A stretch of 64,000 bases of DNA, from assembly GCF_016839145.1 (NCBI RefSeq), contig NZ_CP069303.1, positions 930,001 to 994,000 on the forward strand, read 5' to 3'. Numbering within the stretch: the first letter of the stretch is position 1; each line of letters begins with the position of its first letter. Position numbers and translations under genes: made by a program. Source of the DNA: Shinella sp. PSBB067. Its GTDB lineage: Bacteria; Pseudomonadota; Alphaproteobacteria; Rhizobiales; Rhizobiaceae. The notes below the pieces were generated by a model, which was given only the letters and a program-made list of their open reading frames with translations, did no database searches and was not told where the DNA came from. This document shows positions 37,447 through 49,665 of the stretch, in pieces.

Positions 37447-38628
37447 GTGAGCGACACGAACGATTCCGGCGAGACGCAATTCGGCCGCGGCGAGGCCTCC
37501 GGCCAGCCGCGCATCATTCCGAAGTCCGCCAAGGAGGCCCTGCGTCCCGAGCAGGTGCCCGAACCGCCGAGCCGCCGCCGTTCGCGCAAGGCGCGCAGCC
37601 AGGTCGTCATCTTCCTGAATTTCGTCATGACCGTGGTGGTCTTCGCGACGATCATCGGTATTGGCGTCTTCTACTACGGCATCAAGAGCTACGAGGAAGC
37701 CGGCCCCCTGACCGCCAACACGAACTTCATCGTGCGGGGTGGGGCGGGCACCAACGAGATCGCCGCCAACCTCGAGCGCAACAACATCATCACCGACAGC
37801 CGCGTCTTCCGCGTGCTCTCGCGCATCTACCTCGACGGCGAGACCCTGAAGGCCGGCGAATACGAGATCAAGGCCGGCGCCTCCATGCGCGAGATCGTCG
37901 AATTGCTGAAGTCCGGCAAGTCGATCCTCTACAGCGTGTCCGTGCCGGAGGGCCTGACGGTCAAGCAGGTCTTCAAGCGTCTTGCGGAGGATCCGGTGCT
38001 GGAAGGCGACCTGCCGGCCGAACTGCCGGCCGAGGGCTCGCTGATGACCGATACCTACAAGTTCTCGCGCGGTACCAAGCGCGTCGACATCCTGCGCCAG
38101 ATGCTCGACGCCCAGAAGGCCCTGATCGACCAGATCTGGGAGCGCCGCGACGACAACCTGCCGATCGCCAGCCGCGAGGAGTTCGTCACGCTCGCCTCCA
38201 TTGTCGAGAAGGAAACGGGCAGGGCCGACGAGCGCTCGCGCGTCGCCTCGGTGTTCCTCAACCGGCTCGAAAAGGGCATGCGCCTGCAGTCCGACCCGAC
38301 GATCATCTACGGCATCTTCGGCGGCGAGGGGAAGCCGGCCGACAGGCCGATCTACCAGTCGGACCTCGAAAAGCAGACGCCGTTCAACACCTATATCATC
38401 AAGGGCCTGCCGCCGACGCCGATCGCCAATCCCGGCCGCGCGGCACTGGAGGCGGTCGCCAACCCCTCGCGGACCTCCGACCTCTACTTCGTTGCCGACG
38501 GCACCGGAGGCCACGTCTTCGCCGAGACGCTGGAGGAGCACAACCAGAACGTCCGCCGCTGGCGCAAGCTGGAAGCGGAGAAGGCGGCGGAAGCGGCCAA
38601 GGAAACGAAATCCACCGATTCCCCGTAA
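37447..38628 (+). CDS. mltG: Endolytic murein transglycosylase
   Basis: 393 residues, YceG family. A cytoplasmic, Arg-rich N-terminus (1-50), one span (about 53-77), a LysM-like region, then the catalytic domain with Glu254 in ASIVEKETG. Cleaves nascent glycan strands in the periplasm and sets chain length. GTG start with GAGGA upstream. RLQSDPTIIYGI and ANPGRAALEA are family blocks. Lies between fabF and yicC, the usual rhizobial order. Confidence 0.95.
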   Translation: MSDTNDSGETQFGRGEASGQPRIIPKSAKEALRPEQVPEPPSRRRSRKARSQVVIFLNFVMTVVVFATIIGIGVFYYGIKSYEEAGPLTANTNFIVRGGAGTNEIAANLERNNIITDSRVFRVLSRIYLDGETLKAGEYEIKAGASMREIVELLKSGKSILYSVSVPEGLTVKQVFKRLAEDPVLEGDLPAELPAEGSLMTDTYKFSRGTKRVDILRQMLDAQKALIDQIWERRDDNLPIASREEFVTLASIVEKETGRADERSRVASVFLNRLEKGMRLQSDPTIIYGIFGGEGKPADRPIYQSDLEKQTPFNTYIIKGLPPTPIANPGRAALEAVANPSRTSDLYFVADGTGGHVFAETLEEHNQNVRRWRKLEAEKAAEAAKETKSTDSP

Positions 38629-38874
38629 CGGCCCCCGCATTCGGTGAAGCGGCTCTGGCGCGGCATGCGCCGGGGCCCGTCGGGCGTCGGCAGCCCGCCG
38701 ACGCTCGCATTCGAGGGCTTTTCGGCCGGTCGCACCACCTTTGATGTGGATCGATGCCCGCACCGCGCGCCAAGCCGTTTCCAACCCCGCGAAACTGTTT
38801 CACTTTGAATGGATGATGGCGCTGCTGCGCGTATCCGGCAGCCCGCTTGCAGCGAGGTGCCATTGGAGGCTGAC

Positions 38875-39762
38875 ATGACGTTGCAATCGATGACCGGCTT
38901 TGCGCGGGTCGAGGGAACCAGCGGACGCACGCGCTGGGCTTGGGAGCTGCGTTCCGTGAACGGCAAGGGGCTCGACATGCGCCTGCGCCTGCCGCCGGGG
39001 CTGGAGGCGCTGGAGGCGGACGTGCGGCGCCTTGCCGGCGAGGCCTTCTCGCGCGGCAATCTCCAGGTCGGCCTTTCGACCAGCGTCAGCGAGGCGCAGA
39101 TCGAGGCCGTCGTGAACCAGGGCGCGCTTGCCGCCGTGCTGGCGCTGCGCGACCAGCTCGCCGGCACCATCGATCCCGCGCCGGTCAGGCTCGACACCCT
39201 GCTCTCCGTGCGCGGCATCGTCGATTTCCGCGAAGCGGAGGAGAGCGAGGCCGAACGCAACGCGCGCGACGCCGACATCCGCGCGGGCTTTGCCGAGGCG
39301 GTGCGCTGTCTTGCCGACATGCGGCGCAAGGAGGGAAGCGCGCTTGCCGGCGTGCTTCTCGGCCAGGTCGACCGCATCGAGGCGCTGACGCAGATCGTCG
39401 AGGCCGATCCCTCGCGCAGCGTCGCGTCGGTTGCCGAGCGGCTGGCCGGGCAGGTCGCGGTGCTACTGCAGGGCGCCACCGCGCTCGACCGGGACCGGCT
39501 GCACCAGGAGGCGGCGCTGCTCGCCACCAAGGCGGACCTGCGCGAGGAGATTGACCGGCTGAAGGCGCATGTGGCGGCCGCGCGCGAGCTCATCGCCGCC
39601 GGCGGCCCGATCGGCCGCAAGCTCGATTTTCTCGCACAGGAATTTAACCGGGAATCGAATACGATCTGTTCCAAGTCGAACGCCGCTGCTGTAACGGCTG
39701 CAGGCATCGAGCTGAAGGTCGTCATCGACCAGTTCAGGGAACAGGTCCAGAATTTGGAGTAG
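38875..39762 (+). CDS. yicC: YicC-family endoribonuclease
   Basis: 295 residues. MTLQSMTGFAR at the start and the C-terminal FLAQEFNRESNTICSKS are YicC hallmarks. The family is reported to be an RNase that degrades certain small RNAs in E. coli. ATG 38875 is chosen for GGAGG 5 nt upstream and the conserved N-terminus. gmk starts 4 nt after the stop, a common pairing. Confidence 0.93.
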   Translation: MTLQSMTGFARVEGTSGRTRWAWELRSVNGKGLDMRLRLPPGLEALEADVRRLAGEAFSRGNLQVGLSTSVSEAQIEAVVNQGALAAVLALRDQLAGTIDPAPVRLDTLLSVRGIVDFREAEESEAERNARDADIRAGFAEAVRCLADMRRKEGSALAGVLLGQVDRIEALTQIVEADPSRSVASVAERLAGQVAVLLQGATALDRDRLHQEAALLATKADLREEIDRLKAHVAAARELIAAGGPIGRKLDFLAQEFNRESNTICSKSNAAAVTAAGIELKVVIDQFREQVQNLE

Positions 39763-39765
39763 GCC

Positions 39766-40425
<660 letters not shown>

Positions 40426-40447
40426 GGTTTGGACCGTTTGGCCTTGC

Positions 40448-41572
<1,125 letters not shown>

Positions 41573-41587
41573 CTGACAAGACAGTCG

Positions 41588-41697
41588 CTCTCCCCGCAAG
41601 CGGGGAGAGGGCACTTGCCCCACGGCATGTTCGAGGTTTGGGGAAACCGGCGCGGCACGTCTTCTTCTCCCCGATGGCAGGCAGGCCGGATGAGGGG
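41588..41697. repeat. Right part of the RIME element split by the IS110
   Basis: Begins ctctccccgcaagcggggag (palindrome 1), has a centre with gaaaccggcgcggcac shared with the copy at 51633, and ends caggccggatgagggg. Joined to the 15-nt left remnant it rebuilds an element of about 125 nt, like the intact copy. Confidence 0.8.
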
Positions 41698-41703
41698 CGA
41701 ATG

Positions 41704-42531
41704 CTACATCGCGTTCGCCAGCCGCACGAACTCTTCCACGCTCAGCGTCTCCGCCCGCCGCTGCGGATCGATCTCCGCCCGCGCCAGCAGCGCCTCGCCG
41801 CCGAGCGATTTCACGCTCTGGCGCAGCATCTTGCGGCGCTGGCCGAAGGCAGCCTGGGTGACGCGCTCCAGCGTGCCCACATCGCAGGCCAGCGGATTGG
41901 CGATCGGTTCCAGATGCACGACGGAGGACGTCACCTTCGGCGGCGGCGTGAAGGCCTGCGGCGGCACGTCGAAGGCCATGCGCGCATGGGTGCGCCAGCC
42001 GCAGAGCACGCCGAGCCGGCCGTAGTGGTCGTCGTTCTCCTCGGCGACGATGCGCAGGCCCACCTCGCGCTGGAACATCAGCGTCAGCGATTCCCAGAAG
42101 GGCGGCCATGTCTTCGGCAGCAGCCAGTTGACCAGGAGCTGCGTGCCGACATTGTAGGGCAGGTTGGCGATGATGCGGACGGGCTCGCCGGGTGCCAGCG
42201 CCTCGAAATCCGTTTTCAGCGCATCGCCTTCGATGACCGTCAGGCGGCCCGGATAGTGGTCGGAGATTTCCGCCAGCGCCGGCAGGCAGCGGGCGTCGCG
42301 CTCAATGGCGATCACGCGTTTCGCGCCGAGCGCAAGGATGGCGCGCGTCAGGCCGCCCGGACCGGGCCCCACTTCGATCACCGTATGGTTCTCGACCGGG
42401 CCGGCGGTGCGGGCGATCTTCTGGGTGAGATTCAGGTCGAGCAGGAAGTTCTGGCCGAGCGCCTTCCTGGCGTCGAGCCCATGCCGCTGGATGACGTCGC
42501 GCAGCGGCGGAAGTCCGTCGAGTGCCGCCAT
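41704..42531 (-). CDS. rsmA: 16S rRNA (adenine1518/1519-N6)-dimethyltransferase
   Basis: 275 residues (KsgA). Dimethylates two adjacent adenines in helix 45 of 16S rRNA during 30S maturation. [10 protein letters not shown] at about 24-33, SAM-binding [10 protein letters not shown] near 54, and catalytic [11 protein letters not shown] near 124. ATG 42531 overlaps the pdxA stop by one base (TGATG), so translation is coupled. Last gene of the leftward lptF-lptG-lptD-surA-pdxA-rsmA row. Confidence 0.96.
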   Translation of the reverse strand: MAALDGLPPLRDVIQRHGLDARKALGQNFLLDLNLTQKIARTAGPVENHTVIEVGPGPGGLTRAILALGAKRVIAIERDARCLPALAEISDHYPGRLTVIEGDALKTDFEALAPGEPVRIIANLPYNVGTQLLVNWLLPKTWPPFWESLTLMFQREVGLRIVAEENDDHYGRLGVLCGWRTHARMAFDVPPQAFTPPPKVTSSVVHLEPIANPLACDVGTLERVTQAAFGQRRKMLRQSVKSLGGEALLARAEIDPQRRAETLSVEEFVRLANAM

Positions 42532-43568
42532 CACGCGCCCGCCTTCGCAAGCTGTTCATGCGTGGCGAGTTCCGCCGCAAGCCGCAGCGCGGCAAGCAGG
42601 CTGTCCGGCCTCGCGACGCCCTTTCCGGCGATAGCAAAGGCCGTGCCATGGTCGGGCGAGGTGCGGATGAAGGGCAGGCCCAGCGTCGCGTTGACGGACG
42701 TGTCGAAGCCGAGCGCCTTGGCGGGAATGAGCGCCTGGTCGTGATACATGCAGAGCGCCACGTCATAGGTCGCGCGGGCGGCGTCGTGGAACATCGTGTC
42801 GGCCGGAAGCGGGCCGACGGCATCGATGCCGGCCGCCCGCAGCCGCGCGGCGGCCGGCCGCACGACGGCATCGTCCTCCAGCCCCAGCGCGCCGCCTTCG
42901 CCCGCATGCGGGTTGAGCCCGGCAATGGCAAGGCGCGGCCTTCCAATGCCGAAGCGCTCGCGCAGATCCCGCGCGGTGATGGTGGCCGTCTCGACGATCA
43001 GGTCCTCCGTGAGCGCGGCGGGAACGTCCTTCAGCGGGATGTGGATTGTCACGGGCACCGCCCGCAGTTTCGGCCCGGCGAGCAGCATGACGGGGAGGAG
43101 GGAGGCCTGGCCCGTCGCCTTCGCCGCGAGGTCGGCAAGGAACTCCGTGTGGCCGGGAAAGCCGAAGCCGGCATCGTAGAGGACCGCCTTGGCGATCGGG
43201 TTCGTCACGACGGCGGATGTCCGGCCGGCCATGGTCAGGGCGACGGCGGTCTCGATCGCGCCTATGATCGCGCCGGCATTGCGCGCATCCGGCGCGCCCG
43301 GCACGACGGGGGCAGGGCAATCGGCGGCGAGCACGGGGATGGCCTTTGGAAAGACGGCGCTGGCCGTCTCGGGCTCCGCGGCCGCCACGGCGATATCGAG
43401 GCCGAGTACCGCTGCGCGCTCACGCAGGACCCGCACATCGCCGATGAAAAGAAAAGGAGGAAGCGAGAGCGCCTCGCGCGCAGACCAGAGGGCAAGGGTG
43501 ATGTCGGGCCCGATCCCTGCCGGATCGCCCATGGTGAGCGCCAGCGGCGGAATGTTCGTCGTCGTCAT
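42531..43568 (-). CDS. pdxA: 4-hydroxythreonine-4-phosphate dehydrogenase
   Basis: 345 residues. Oxidises 4-phosphohydroxy-L-threonine in pyridoxal phosphate synthesis. Metal-binding His residues lie in GHTEFLADL (near 138), [11 protein letters not shown] (near 213) and MYHDQALIP (near 270); [12 protein letters not shown] opens the protein. ATG 43568 gives the usual N-terminus; an ATG ten codons upstream is possible. Paired with surA and rsmA as in many proteobacteria. Confidence 0.95.
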   Translation of the reverse strand: MTTTNIPPLALTMGDPAGIGPDITLALWSAREALSLPPFLFIGDVRVLRERAAVLGLDIAVAAAEPETASAVFPKAIPVLAADCPAPVVPGAPDARNAGAIIGAIETAVALTMAGRTSAVVTNPIAKAVLYDAGFGFPGHTEFLADLAAKATGQASLLPVMLLAGPKLRAVPVTIHIPLKDVPAALTEDLIVETATITARDLRERFGIGRPRLAIAGLNPHAGEGGALGLEDDAVVRPAAARLRAAGIDAVGPLPADTMFHDAARATYDVALCMYHDQALIPAKALGFDTSVNATLGLPFIRTSPDHGTAFAIAGKGVARPDSLLAALRLAAELATHEQLAKAGA

Positions 43569-43707
43569 GAGACCCTGCCGCGTGAGCAATTCCGGCAAGC
43601 GCGCGCCGCGGTTGGCATCCGGAATTGCGGGGGAATGAAAGGCGGGAGCATTCGCAAATGCTCCCGCGGGATTGAAAAGCGTCTGCCGTCCCCGGCGCGC
43701 CGGAGGA

Positions 43708-44643
43708 TCAGCGTTCGGTGATCGTCGCCTTCTTGCGCAGTTCGGCGATGTACTTCTTGCTGTTCTCGTCGTTTTCGTCGCCCTTGGCCTTGGCGAGGTC
43801 TTCGGCGCGGAAGACCATTTCGGCGGCCACGTCGTCGTTCACTTCGCGCTTCTTGCAGATCGCGAGATATTCGACGCCGCGTTCGGTGACGCGCGTGCCG
43901 GTCGTCAGGCCGTTGGCCTTCTCGACCAGCGGCTTCCAGTCCTCTGGCATCTGCGGGGCGAGGACGCGGCCGAGATCGCGGATCGACACGTCGTGCATCG
44001 TCGCGGCGAAGGCCTTGGCCTGGTCGCAGCCGGGGAACTTCGAACGGGAGGCTTCGGCCTCCGCCTTGCGCTTGCCAAGGATCGCGTTGCGGCGCTTTTC
44101 CGGCACCACGAAAATCACCTGCTTGAGGAAATATTCCGTCGTCACCGGCTTCTTGCCGCCGTGCTCCTGCATGCGCTCGACAAGCGTCTTGCCGTTGGCG
44201 TTGCCGCCGAAGCGGGCATTGACCACGCGCGGCCAGCTCATCTGGATGGCGATGAACTGCTTGAAATGCTCCGGTCCGACGCCGGCCTGGTTGAGGATCT
44301 TTCCAAGCTGGTCCGTCGTCATCTTGTTGGACGAGGCGAAGCGCCCATAGGCGGCGTCCACCTCGCTCGTGCTGACGGAAGCGCGCGCCCTGAGCACCTC
44401 CTCGCGCTTCAGCGCTTCCTCGATGAGCTGCTCGCGGGCAACGCTTCGCAGATTGCCCTTGGTGCGCTGCAGCTTCAGGAAGTTGATGCGGCGCTCGACA
44501 TCGCCCGACGTGATCGGCGTGTTGTTGACGACCGCGACGACCGACGTCGCCGCCTGCGCAATGCCGGCCGGCGCAGCGATGATCGCCGCCACCGCCAGCG
44601 CAACGCCCGCCGTCATGGATCGCACCAGAGATTGTCTGCCCAT
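43708..44643 (-). CDS. surA: SurA-like periplasmic chaperone
   Basis: 311 residues. Signal peptide (to about 32, ending GIAQAA), then a SurA N-terminal chaperone domain ([20 protein letters not shown] through about 150) and one C-terminal region where a parvulin PPIase domain is expected. The GGxLGW core of active parvulins is not seen; instead [15 protein letters not shown] occurs, so isomerase activity is doubtful. It should escort outer membrane proteins, including LptD encoded next to it. Confidence 0.85.
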   Translation of the reverse strand: MGRQSLVRSMTAGVALAVAAIIAAPAGIAQAATSVVAVVNNTPITSGDVERRINFLKLQRTKGNLRSVAREQLIEEALKREEVLRARASVSTSEVDAAYGRFASSNKMTTDQLGKILNQAGVGPEHFKQFIAIQMSWPRVVNARFGGNANGKTLVERMQEHGGKKPVTTEYFLKQVIFVVPEKRRNAILGKRKAEAEASRSKFPGCDQAKAFAATMHDVSIRDLGRVLAPQMPEDWKPLVEKANGLTTGTRVTERGVEYLAICKKREVNDDVAAEMVFRAEDLAKAKGDENDENSKKYIAELRKKATITER

Positions 44644-44786
44644 CTTGCCAGTCCCTTTATCCAAACCCGTTTTGCGCCCGCCTGTTCTGCGCACGGCCAT
44701 CAGGGCGCGCGGCGTCGGCGGGAAACCATTGCCCCGGATGTGCATAATACATACGGCCAAACGATGACAAGACCGGCAGACGGCGG

Positions 44787-47135
44787 TTATTCGAAACCGG
44801 TGAGCGTCGCATCGCCGACCTTTATGTCGCCGAGCGTGCGGAACATCAGGCGCGCGCCGATCGACCAGTCGTTTGCATTGGTATTTCCTCTATCCCTCGT
44901 CTGCTCGTAGACGATGGAGAAGACCGTGTCGCGGTCATCGTAGGACAGGCCGATACCGTTGCGCGAAATGACGTGATTGCCGATGTCGTAGGTCAGTGAA
45001 CCGAAGACGGACCAGTAGTCGTGGAACTTGAAGGCCGCCTTGCTCTGCAGTTCGCTGGCGGTCTCCAATGAGCCGTAGTCCGGCTGCGCCGCGACGCGCG
45101 TATAGGTGAACTCCGTCTCGACCTTCGCGCCGTCGAAACGCAGCGAGGTGTCCGAGCGGCGCAGCGACAGGTCGTCCTTGTCGAGGCGCGCGCTGGTGGA
45201 GAAGGAAATGCCGTTCGGCAGGTCCACGCCCGCCATGCCGACATAGTCGGAGCGGTCGGTGTCGAGGCCGGAATTGGCGCCGGCATTCACCAGGTCGGGC
45301 GTTGCGAAGGAGTTCACGCCGCCGAGATGGAACGACTGGCCGACGATGCTGCGCACGAGGACGCCGTTGTCGAAGGTGCCGGTATAGCGCAGGCCGAGAT
45401 TGGCGCGCGTGCCGCCCTCGATACGGTCGAAGCCGGAAAACTTGTCGCGCTCGAAGAGGTTAGTGGCGTCGAAGACGAAGCTCTGGGAGTCCTCGTTCGG
45501 CAGGCCTCCGGCAAGGTCCTCGTCGGGACGCACGTAGAGCTGCGCGATCGGTTCGAAGAGGTGCGTGCTGTAGTCCGTCGTCGCGAGGATCGGGTAGCGC
45601 GCCTCCAGGCCGGCTGTCAGCATCGAGCGGGTCGCGCTGCCGCCCGTCTCGTAGGCGCCGCCATAGGGGTTGAGGCCGCCGCCTGGCGCGCGCATGTCGA
45701 GGCGATGAATGTCCCCGCGCGCGGCGAGCAACGGCGTCAGCACGAGCCCGCCCGGCACGACGAACTGGCGCTTCCATTCCACTTCGCTGGTCAGCCGCGT
45801 CATGCCGCCTTCGAGGCCGAGGAAGCGGTCGCTCGTGCCGATGGTCACGGTATCGGCAAGGTCGCGGTCGATATTGGTGATGTTCGTGGTGACGCTGAGT
45901 TCGCCGCCGAGCACCGGCTGCGGCACGATATATTCGTGGTCGAGCGTCTGGGCGATCGCCTGCTTGCGCTCGGCATTGTCATCGGGGTCGGCGTCCTGGA
46001 CGTCGAAATAGAAGGCGCGCAGGTCGAAGCTGTTGCGGCGGCCGAGGCCCGAAAGATAGCCCTGGTTGACGAAGGTGTTGTCGTTGAATCCGTCGATGTC
46101 GTAGGTGCGCGAGAAGTTGTTGTCGGTCTGCGCCATCACCTTCCAGCCGAACGACCAGCGCGGATTGATCCGGAACTGGCCGGTGGAGGCGACCATCCCG
46201 CGGAAGCCGTCCGCCAGGTTGTCGCTTTTGCCCGGCGTGAAGGTGTCCGAATCCATCTGCTTGATGCCGGCGGTACGCAGCGTCACGAGGCCGTTGTGGA
46301 AGCGCTTGCGGAATTCCGCTTCCATCAGGAAGCCCTGCCTGGTCAGCACGGTGGGCGAAAGCGTCGCGTCCACATCGGGTGCGATCGCGATGTAATAGGG
46401 CGTCGTCACGCCGAGGCCGAGCTTCTGGGCGTAGCTGAACTGCGGGAAGAGGAAGCCGGTCTTGCGCTTGACGGTATGGTCCGGCACTTCGAGCACCGGA
46501 ATATAGGCGATCGGCCTGCCGAACATCTCGAAGCGGGCGCGTTCGAGGCGAATGGTCTTGGTGCGGCCGTTCTGCACGACGCGCTCGGCCTTGATCTCCC
46601 ACAGGCCGCGATGCGTCGGGTCCGTGGCGCAGGGCGTACAGGCCGTGTAGACGGCGTGGTTGAGGATCATCTCCTCGTTGTCGACGCGCTCGCCGCTGGT
46701 GGCGGCCAGCTTGGTGAGGTCGGTGGTCTCGATGCGCAGCGCGTTGACGAACCCGTTGGCGAAGTCGTCCGACAGGTCCATTTCCTCGCCGTAGAGGCGG
46801 TTGCCGGTCGGCTCGATGAGCTCGATATTGCCGCGTGCCTTCAGCCGGCCCGTCTTCTGGTCGTATTCGACCTCGCGGGCGACGAGCTTGTAGCCGCCGT
46901 AATTGATCTGCACGGCGCCGCGCGCGACGACCGTCTCGTTGTCCCTGTTGTAGACGAGTTCGTTGGCCGCGAGGATCAGCTTGCTGCCCTCGGGAATGCT
47001 CGGCTCCATCCGGGCGATGTCCGGCGACTGCGCAAGGGAAGGGACGGCGGATGCACAGGTGAGCGCGCACGTTGCCGCACCTGCAAGCAGGGCGGCTTTC
47101 AACCACCTATTCGTTTTGCGGTCGCCTGCCGCCAC
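44787..47135 (-). CDS. lptD: LPS-assembly outer membrane protein LptD
   Basis: 782 residues. Signal peptide (about 1-36), an N-terminal OstA/LptA-like beta-jellyroll (about 55-170, LAANELVYNRDNETVVARG), then a large beta-barrel with alternating aromatic strands. Two Cys in TACTPCATDP near 167 are the only mature-chain Cys visible and could form a disulfide. Inserts lipopolysaccharide into the outer leaflet with LptE. GTG start overlapping the lptG stop by one base; no ATG lies before the signal peptide end. Confidence 0.94.
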   Translation of the reverse strand: MAAGDRKTNRWLKAALLAGAATCALTCASAVPSLAQSPDIARMEPSIPEGSKLILAANELVYNRDNETVVARGAVQINYGGYKLVAREVEYDQKTGRLKARGNIELIEPTGNRLYGEEMDLSDDFANGFVNALRIETTDLTKLAATSGERVDNEEMILNHAVYTACTPCATDPTHRGLWEIKAERVVQNGRTKTIRLERARFEMFGRPIAYIPVLEVPDHTVKRKTGFLFPQFSYAQKLGLGVTTPYYIAIAPDVDATLSPTVLTRQGFLMEAEFRKRFHNGLVTLRTAGIKQMDSDTFTPGKSDNLADGFRGMVASTGQFRINPRWSFGWKVMAQTDNNFSRTYDIDGFNDNTFVNQGYLSGLGRRNSFDLRAFYFDVQDADPDDNAERKQAIAQTLDHEYIVPQPVLGGELSVTTNITNIDRDLADTVTIGTSDRFLGLEGGMTRLTSEVEWKRQFVVPGGLVLTPLLAARGDIHRLDMRAPGGGLNPYGGAYETGGSATRSMLTAGLEARYPILATTDYSTHLFEPIAQLYVRPDEDLAGGLPNEDSQSFVFDATNLFERDKFSGFDRIEGGTRANLGLRYTGTFDNGVLVRSIVGQSFHLGGVNSFATPDLVNAGANSGLDTDRSDYVGMAGVDLPNGISFSTSARLDKDDLSLRRSDTSLRFDGAKVETEFTYTRVAAQPDYGSLETASELQSKAAFKFHDYWSVFGSLTYDIGNHVISRNGIGLSYDDRDTVFSIVYEQTRDRGNTNANDWSIGARLMFRTLGDIKVGDATLTGFE

Positions 47136-48214
47136 TAGCCGTCCTCCTGATGCAGAAGAATCGTCGCACCCAAGGACATTGCGACGACCACTGGGAGCCA
47201 GGCCGCAACGAACGGAGGAACAACACCGCTGCTTCCGAATGCCTTCACAAGCACGGTGACGACATAAAGCATGAAGCCTGACAGGATTCCACCCAGAATC
47301 ACCGCACGCGATTGATTAAACCGGCTAAATTTTAACGATACACAGGCTGCGATCAGCGTCATCGCAACCAGGAGCAGCGGAAGCGCAAGCATGGAGTGAC
47401 GCTGCGTTTCCATCGCATTCGTCGGGAAGCCGAAGGACCTCGCCGCTTCGATTTTGCGTCCAAGCTCGAAAAATGCAATGTTTTCAGGCTTTTCCAGGCT
47501 CTCCTGGACGAACTCCCGTTTCATGTTGGTACGAAGTTGTACCTCATCGTGACGAACCGGCAGCTCGCCGATGCGCGTCTCGCGAACGTTCTTAAGCAGC
47601 CAGTAACCATCTTCCAAGGTGGCTGAGTCGGCGTCCTGCCGGAGCACGATCGCACCCCCCTCGTCGAAGTGGATGACGGAGACGTTGAGGAGGCGCGTCC
47701 CGCCGTCCAGCATCGCCTTCGCGCCGATGATCGCCTGGTCCTTTCCGTAGATCTGGCGCAGCCAGGGAACGGTGTTCTCGGCGCGCGCGTTGGTCGCGCC
47801 CCAGGAGGCTTCGAATTCCTGTGCCTTCCTGCTGCCCAGGGCGGCGAGCGGATTGAGCACCAGCACCGCCAGCATGCCGAACAGGAAGGCGCCGACCACG
47901 AAAGGGCGCAGGAACTGCCAGACGGAGATTCCCGCGGCGCGCGTGACGACCAGCTCGTATCGCCGGTTGAGCGAGATGAGGGCGGCCATGCCGGCAAAGA
48001 GCGCGACGAACGGCACGGTCTGCATCAGGATCGTGGGAATGCGCAGCGCCGTGACGAGCAGGCCGGTGGTAACCGTGTAGTGCGGCAGGCTGCCGACGCG
48101 ATTCGACATCTCGCTGAAGTCGATGATGAAGATCAGCGCGAAGATGCCGAGCAGAAACCAGATCGTGGTGACGACATAGCGGCGAAGGAAGTAGCGGGCG
48201 AGCGTGGGGATCAT
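47135..48214 (-). CDS. lptG: LPS export permease LptG
   Basis: 359 residues. YjgP/YjgQ family: three N-terminal spans, a periplasmic beta-jellyroll (about 130-265), and three C-terminal spans. MIPTLARYFLRRYV is typical. With LptF and LptB2 it extracts LPS from the inner membrane and feeds LptC-LptA-LptD. ATGA overlap with lptF upstream and one-base overlap with lptD downstream couple inner- and outer-membrane components of one machine. Confidence 0.94.
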   Translation of the reverse strand: MIPTLARYFLRRYVVTTIWFLLGIFALIFIIDFSEMSNRVGSLPHYTVTTGLLVTALRIPTILMQTVPFVALFAGMAALISLNRRYELVVTRAAGISVWQFLRPFVVGAFLFGMLAVLVLNPLAALGSRKAQEFEASWGATNARAENTVPWLRQIYGKDQAIIGAKAMLDGGTRLLNVSVIHFDEGGAIVLRQDADSATLEDGYWLLKNVRETRIGELPVRHDEVQLRTNMKREFVQESLEKPENIAFFELGRKIEAARSFGFPTNAMETQRHSMLALPLLLVAMTLIAACVSLKFSRFNQSRAVILGGILSGFMLYVVTVLVKAFGSSGVVPPFVAAWLPVVVAMSLGATILLHQEDG

Positions 48215-49395
48215 GGATTGCCGCCTCCGCCGGCCGGGGCCGAGCCGCCGCCCGTGAGGCGCGAAAGCAGCCTGCCGCGCAGCTCGGCGAGGCGCTCGCC
48301 GAGCGTGGCGGGAATCTCCAGGCTCTTGTTGCGCGCGAGGTAGCGGATCGCAAGGCCGCCGGTGACGAGCGGTATGAGATACATCATGACCGTGAAATAG
48401 ACGGAGTTTTCCGCACTGTTCGAGGCATAGAAGCTCGCCCATCGCACGAAGAGCGCCGTCAGCAGCGCCGTGATCATCGGATGCATGCGCGCCTCGCGGT
48501 GCGAGCGGGCATCCCCGCTGACGACGAGGGCGATCAGGCCGAAGACCGCGGGAAACAGCCATTCGGAGAAGCGGCGGTGCAGTTCGGCGGAAAAGGCGCC
48601 CGGCTTGCTCTTGAAGTAGGGGTCGTTCGGATCCGGGTTGATGAGATAGGGCAGGTCCCGGTCCTTGGGACGGATGTTCGCCTCGCCCGCGCTCTGGGTG
48701 AGGTCGGCCAGGTCGAAGGCGTAGGATTCGAACTTGATGATGGAGACGTTGCCGTCCGGCAGCTTGCGGTGCACCTCGCCGTCCTTCATCACCAGCGCCG
48801 AGCTGTTCTCGTCGACCGCGCCTTCGCGGGCGTAATAGACCATCTCGAAGCGCGGATCGCGCGTGTCGGCGACGAAGAGGCCGCGCAGCACGCCGCCGTT
48901 CCGCCGTTCCGCCACCTGCACGTAGAGACCGTCGGTGATCTTGCGGAAGGTGTTCTCCTGCACGACGGCGGACAGCATGTCGGCATGGGCCGTGGCGATC
49001 ATCTTGCGCACGGCCATGCGCGAATAGGGTTCCACGAAATTGTCGACGGCGAAGGAGACGAGGCTCATCGCCACGGCAAGGATCATGATCGGCCGGATGA
49101 TCGTCACGCGCGAGGCGCCGGCCGAATTCAGCACCGTCAGCTCCGAATCGCCGTTCATGACGGTCAGCGTCTGCGACACGCCGATGACGAGCGCGAAGGG
49201 CAGGATGATGGGGATGACGGAGGGCAGGATCAGCGTTGCGAGCTTGAGGAAGGCGAAGATCGACTGGCCGCTGTCCGTGACGAGGTTGACGCTGGTCAGC
49301 GCCTGCGTGACCCAGACGATGCCGAGCAGGGGCAGAAGCGTGGCGACGAACATCAGCGACGCCCGCCGCAGGATATAGCGCTCGATCAGTTTCAT
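48211..49395 (-). CDS. lptF: LPS export permease LptF
   Basis: 394 residues with the same plan as LptG: N-terminal spans (about 10-120), jellyroll (about 135-275), C-terminal spans (about 280-360), plus a Gly/Pro-rich cytosolic tail. MKLIERYILRRASL is the family start. First gene of the leftward envelope operon; divergent from pepA over about 270 nt. Confidence 0.94.
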   Translation of the reverse strand: MKLIERYILRRASLMFVATLLPLLGIVWVTQALTSVNLVTDSGQSIFAFLKLATLILPSVIPIILPFALVIGVSQTLTVMNGDSELTVLNSAGASRVTIIRPIMILAVAMSLVSFAVDNFVEPYSRMAVRKMIATAHADMLSAVVQENTFRKITDGLYVQVAERRNGGVLRGLFVADTRDPRFEMVYYAREGAVDENSSALVMKDGEVHRKLPDGNVSIIKFESYAFDLADLTQSAGEANIRPKDRDLPYLINPDPNDPYFKSKPGAFSAELHRRFSEWLFPAVFGLIALVVSGDARSHREARMHPMITALLTALFVRWASFYASNSAENSVYFTVMMYLIPLVTGGLAIRYLARNKSLEIPATLGERLAELRGRLLSRLTGGGSAPAGGGGNP

Positions 49396-49665
49396 CTTTC
49401 AGTCCGTGCGTCCGACAAGCGGTTCCGGTCTCGCGCCCACGACGCCCGTCAACGGAACTGCAATGGGCATATAAGCTTTCTTGAGGCTGACGCCATAGCG
49501 AAGAGTGTCCGCCCGGATGGAAAATTTATGGCGAACAAGCATGCCTAACGTTCTCTAAACAAGCGAGCGCATCTTGCCAAGCGTCGTAAAAGCGACAAGG
49601 AATTGATGTGGTTCACGGCCTTTCCGGCCGGACGAGAGGCCGCAAGGCCACATGCGGAGTGTATC
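49396..49665. promoter_or_regulatory. Divergent lptF/pepA promoter region
   Basis: 270 nt between the two starts. AT-rich patches at about 49468-49485 and 49515-49560 are the likely promoter areas for lptF and pepA respectively. No clear operator dyad or consensus -35/-10 pair was found by eye. Confidence 0.4.
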
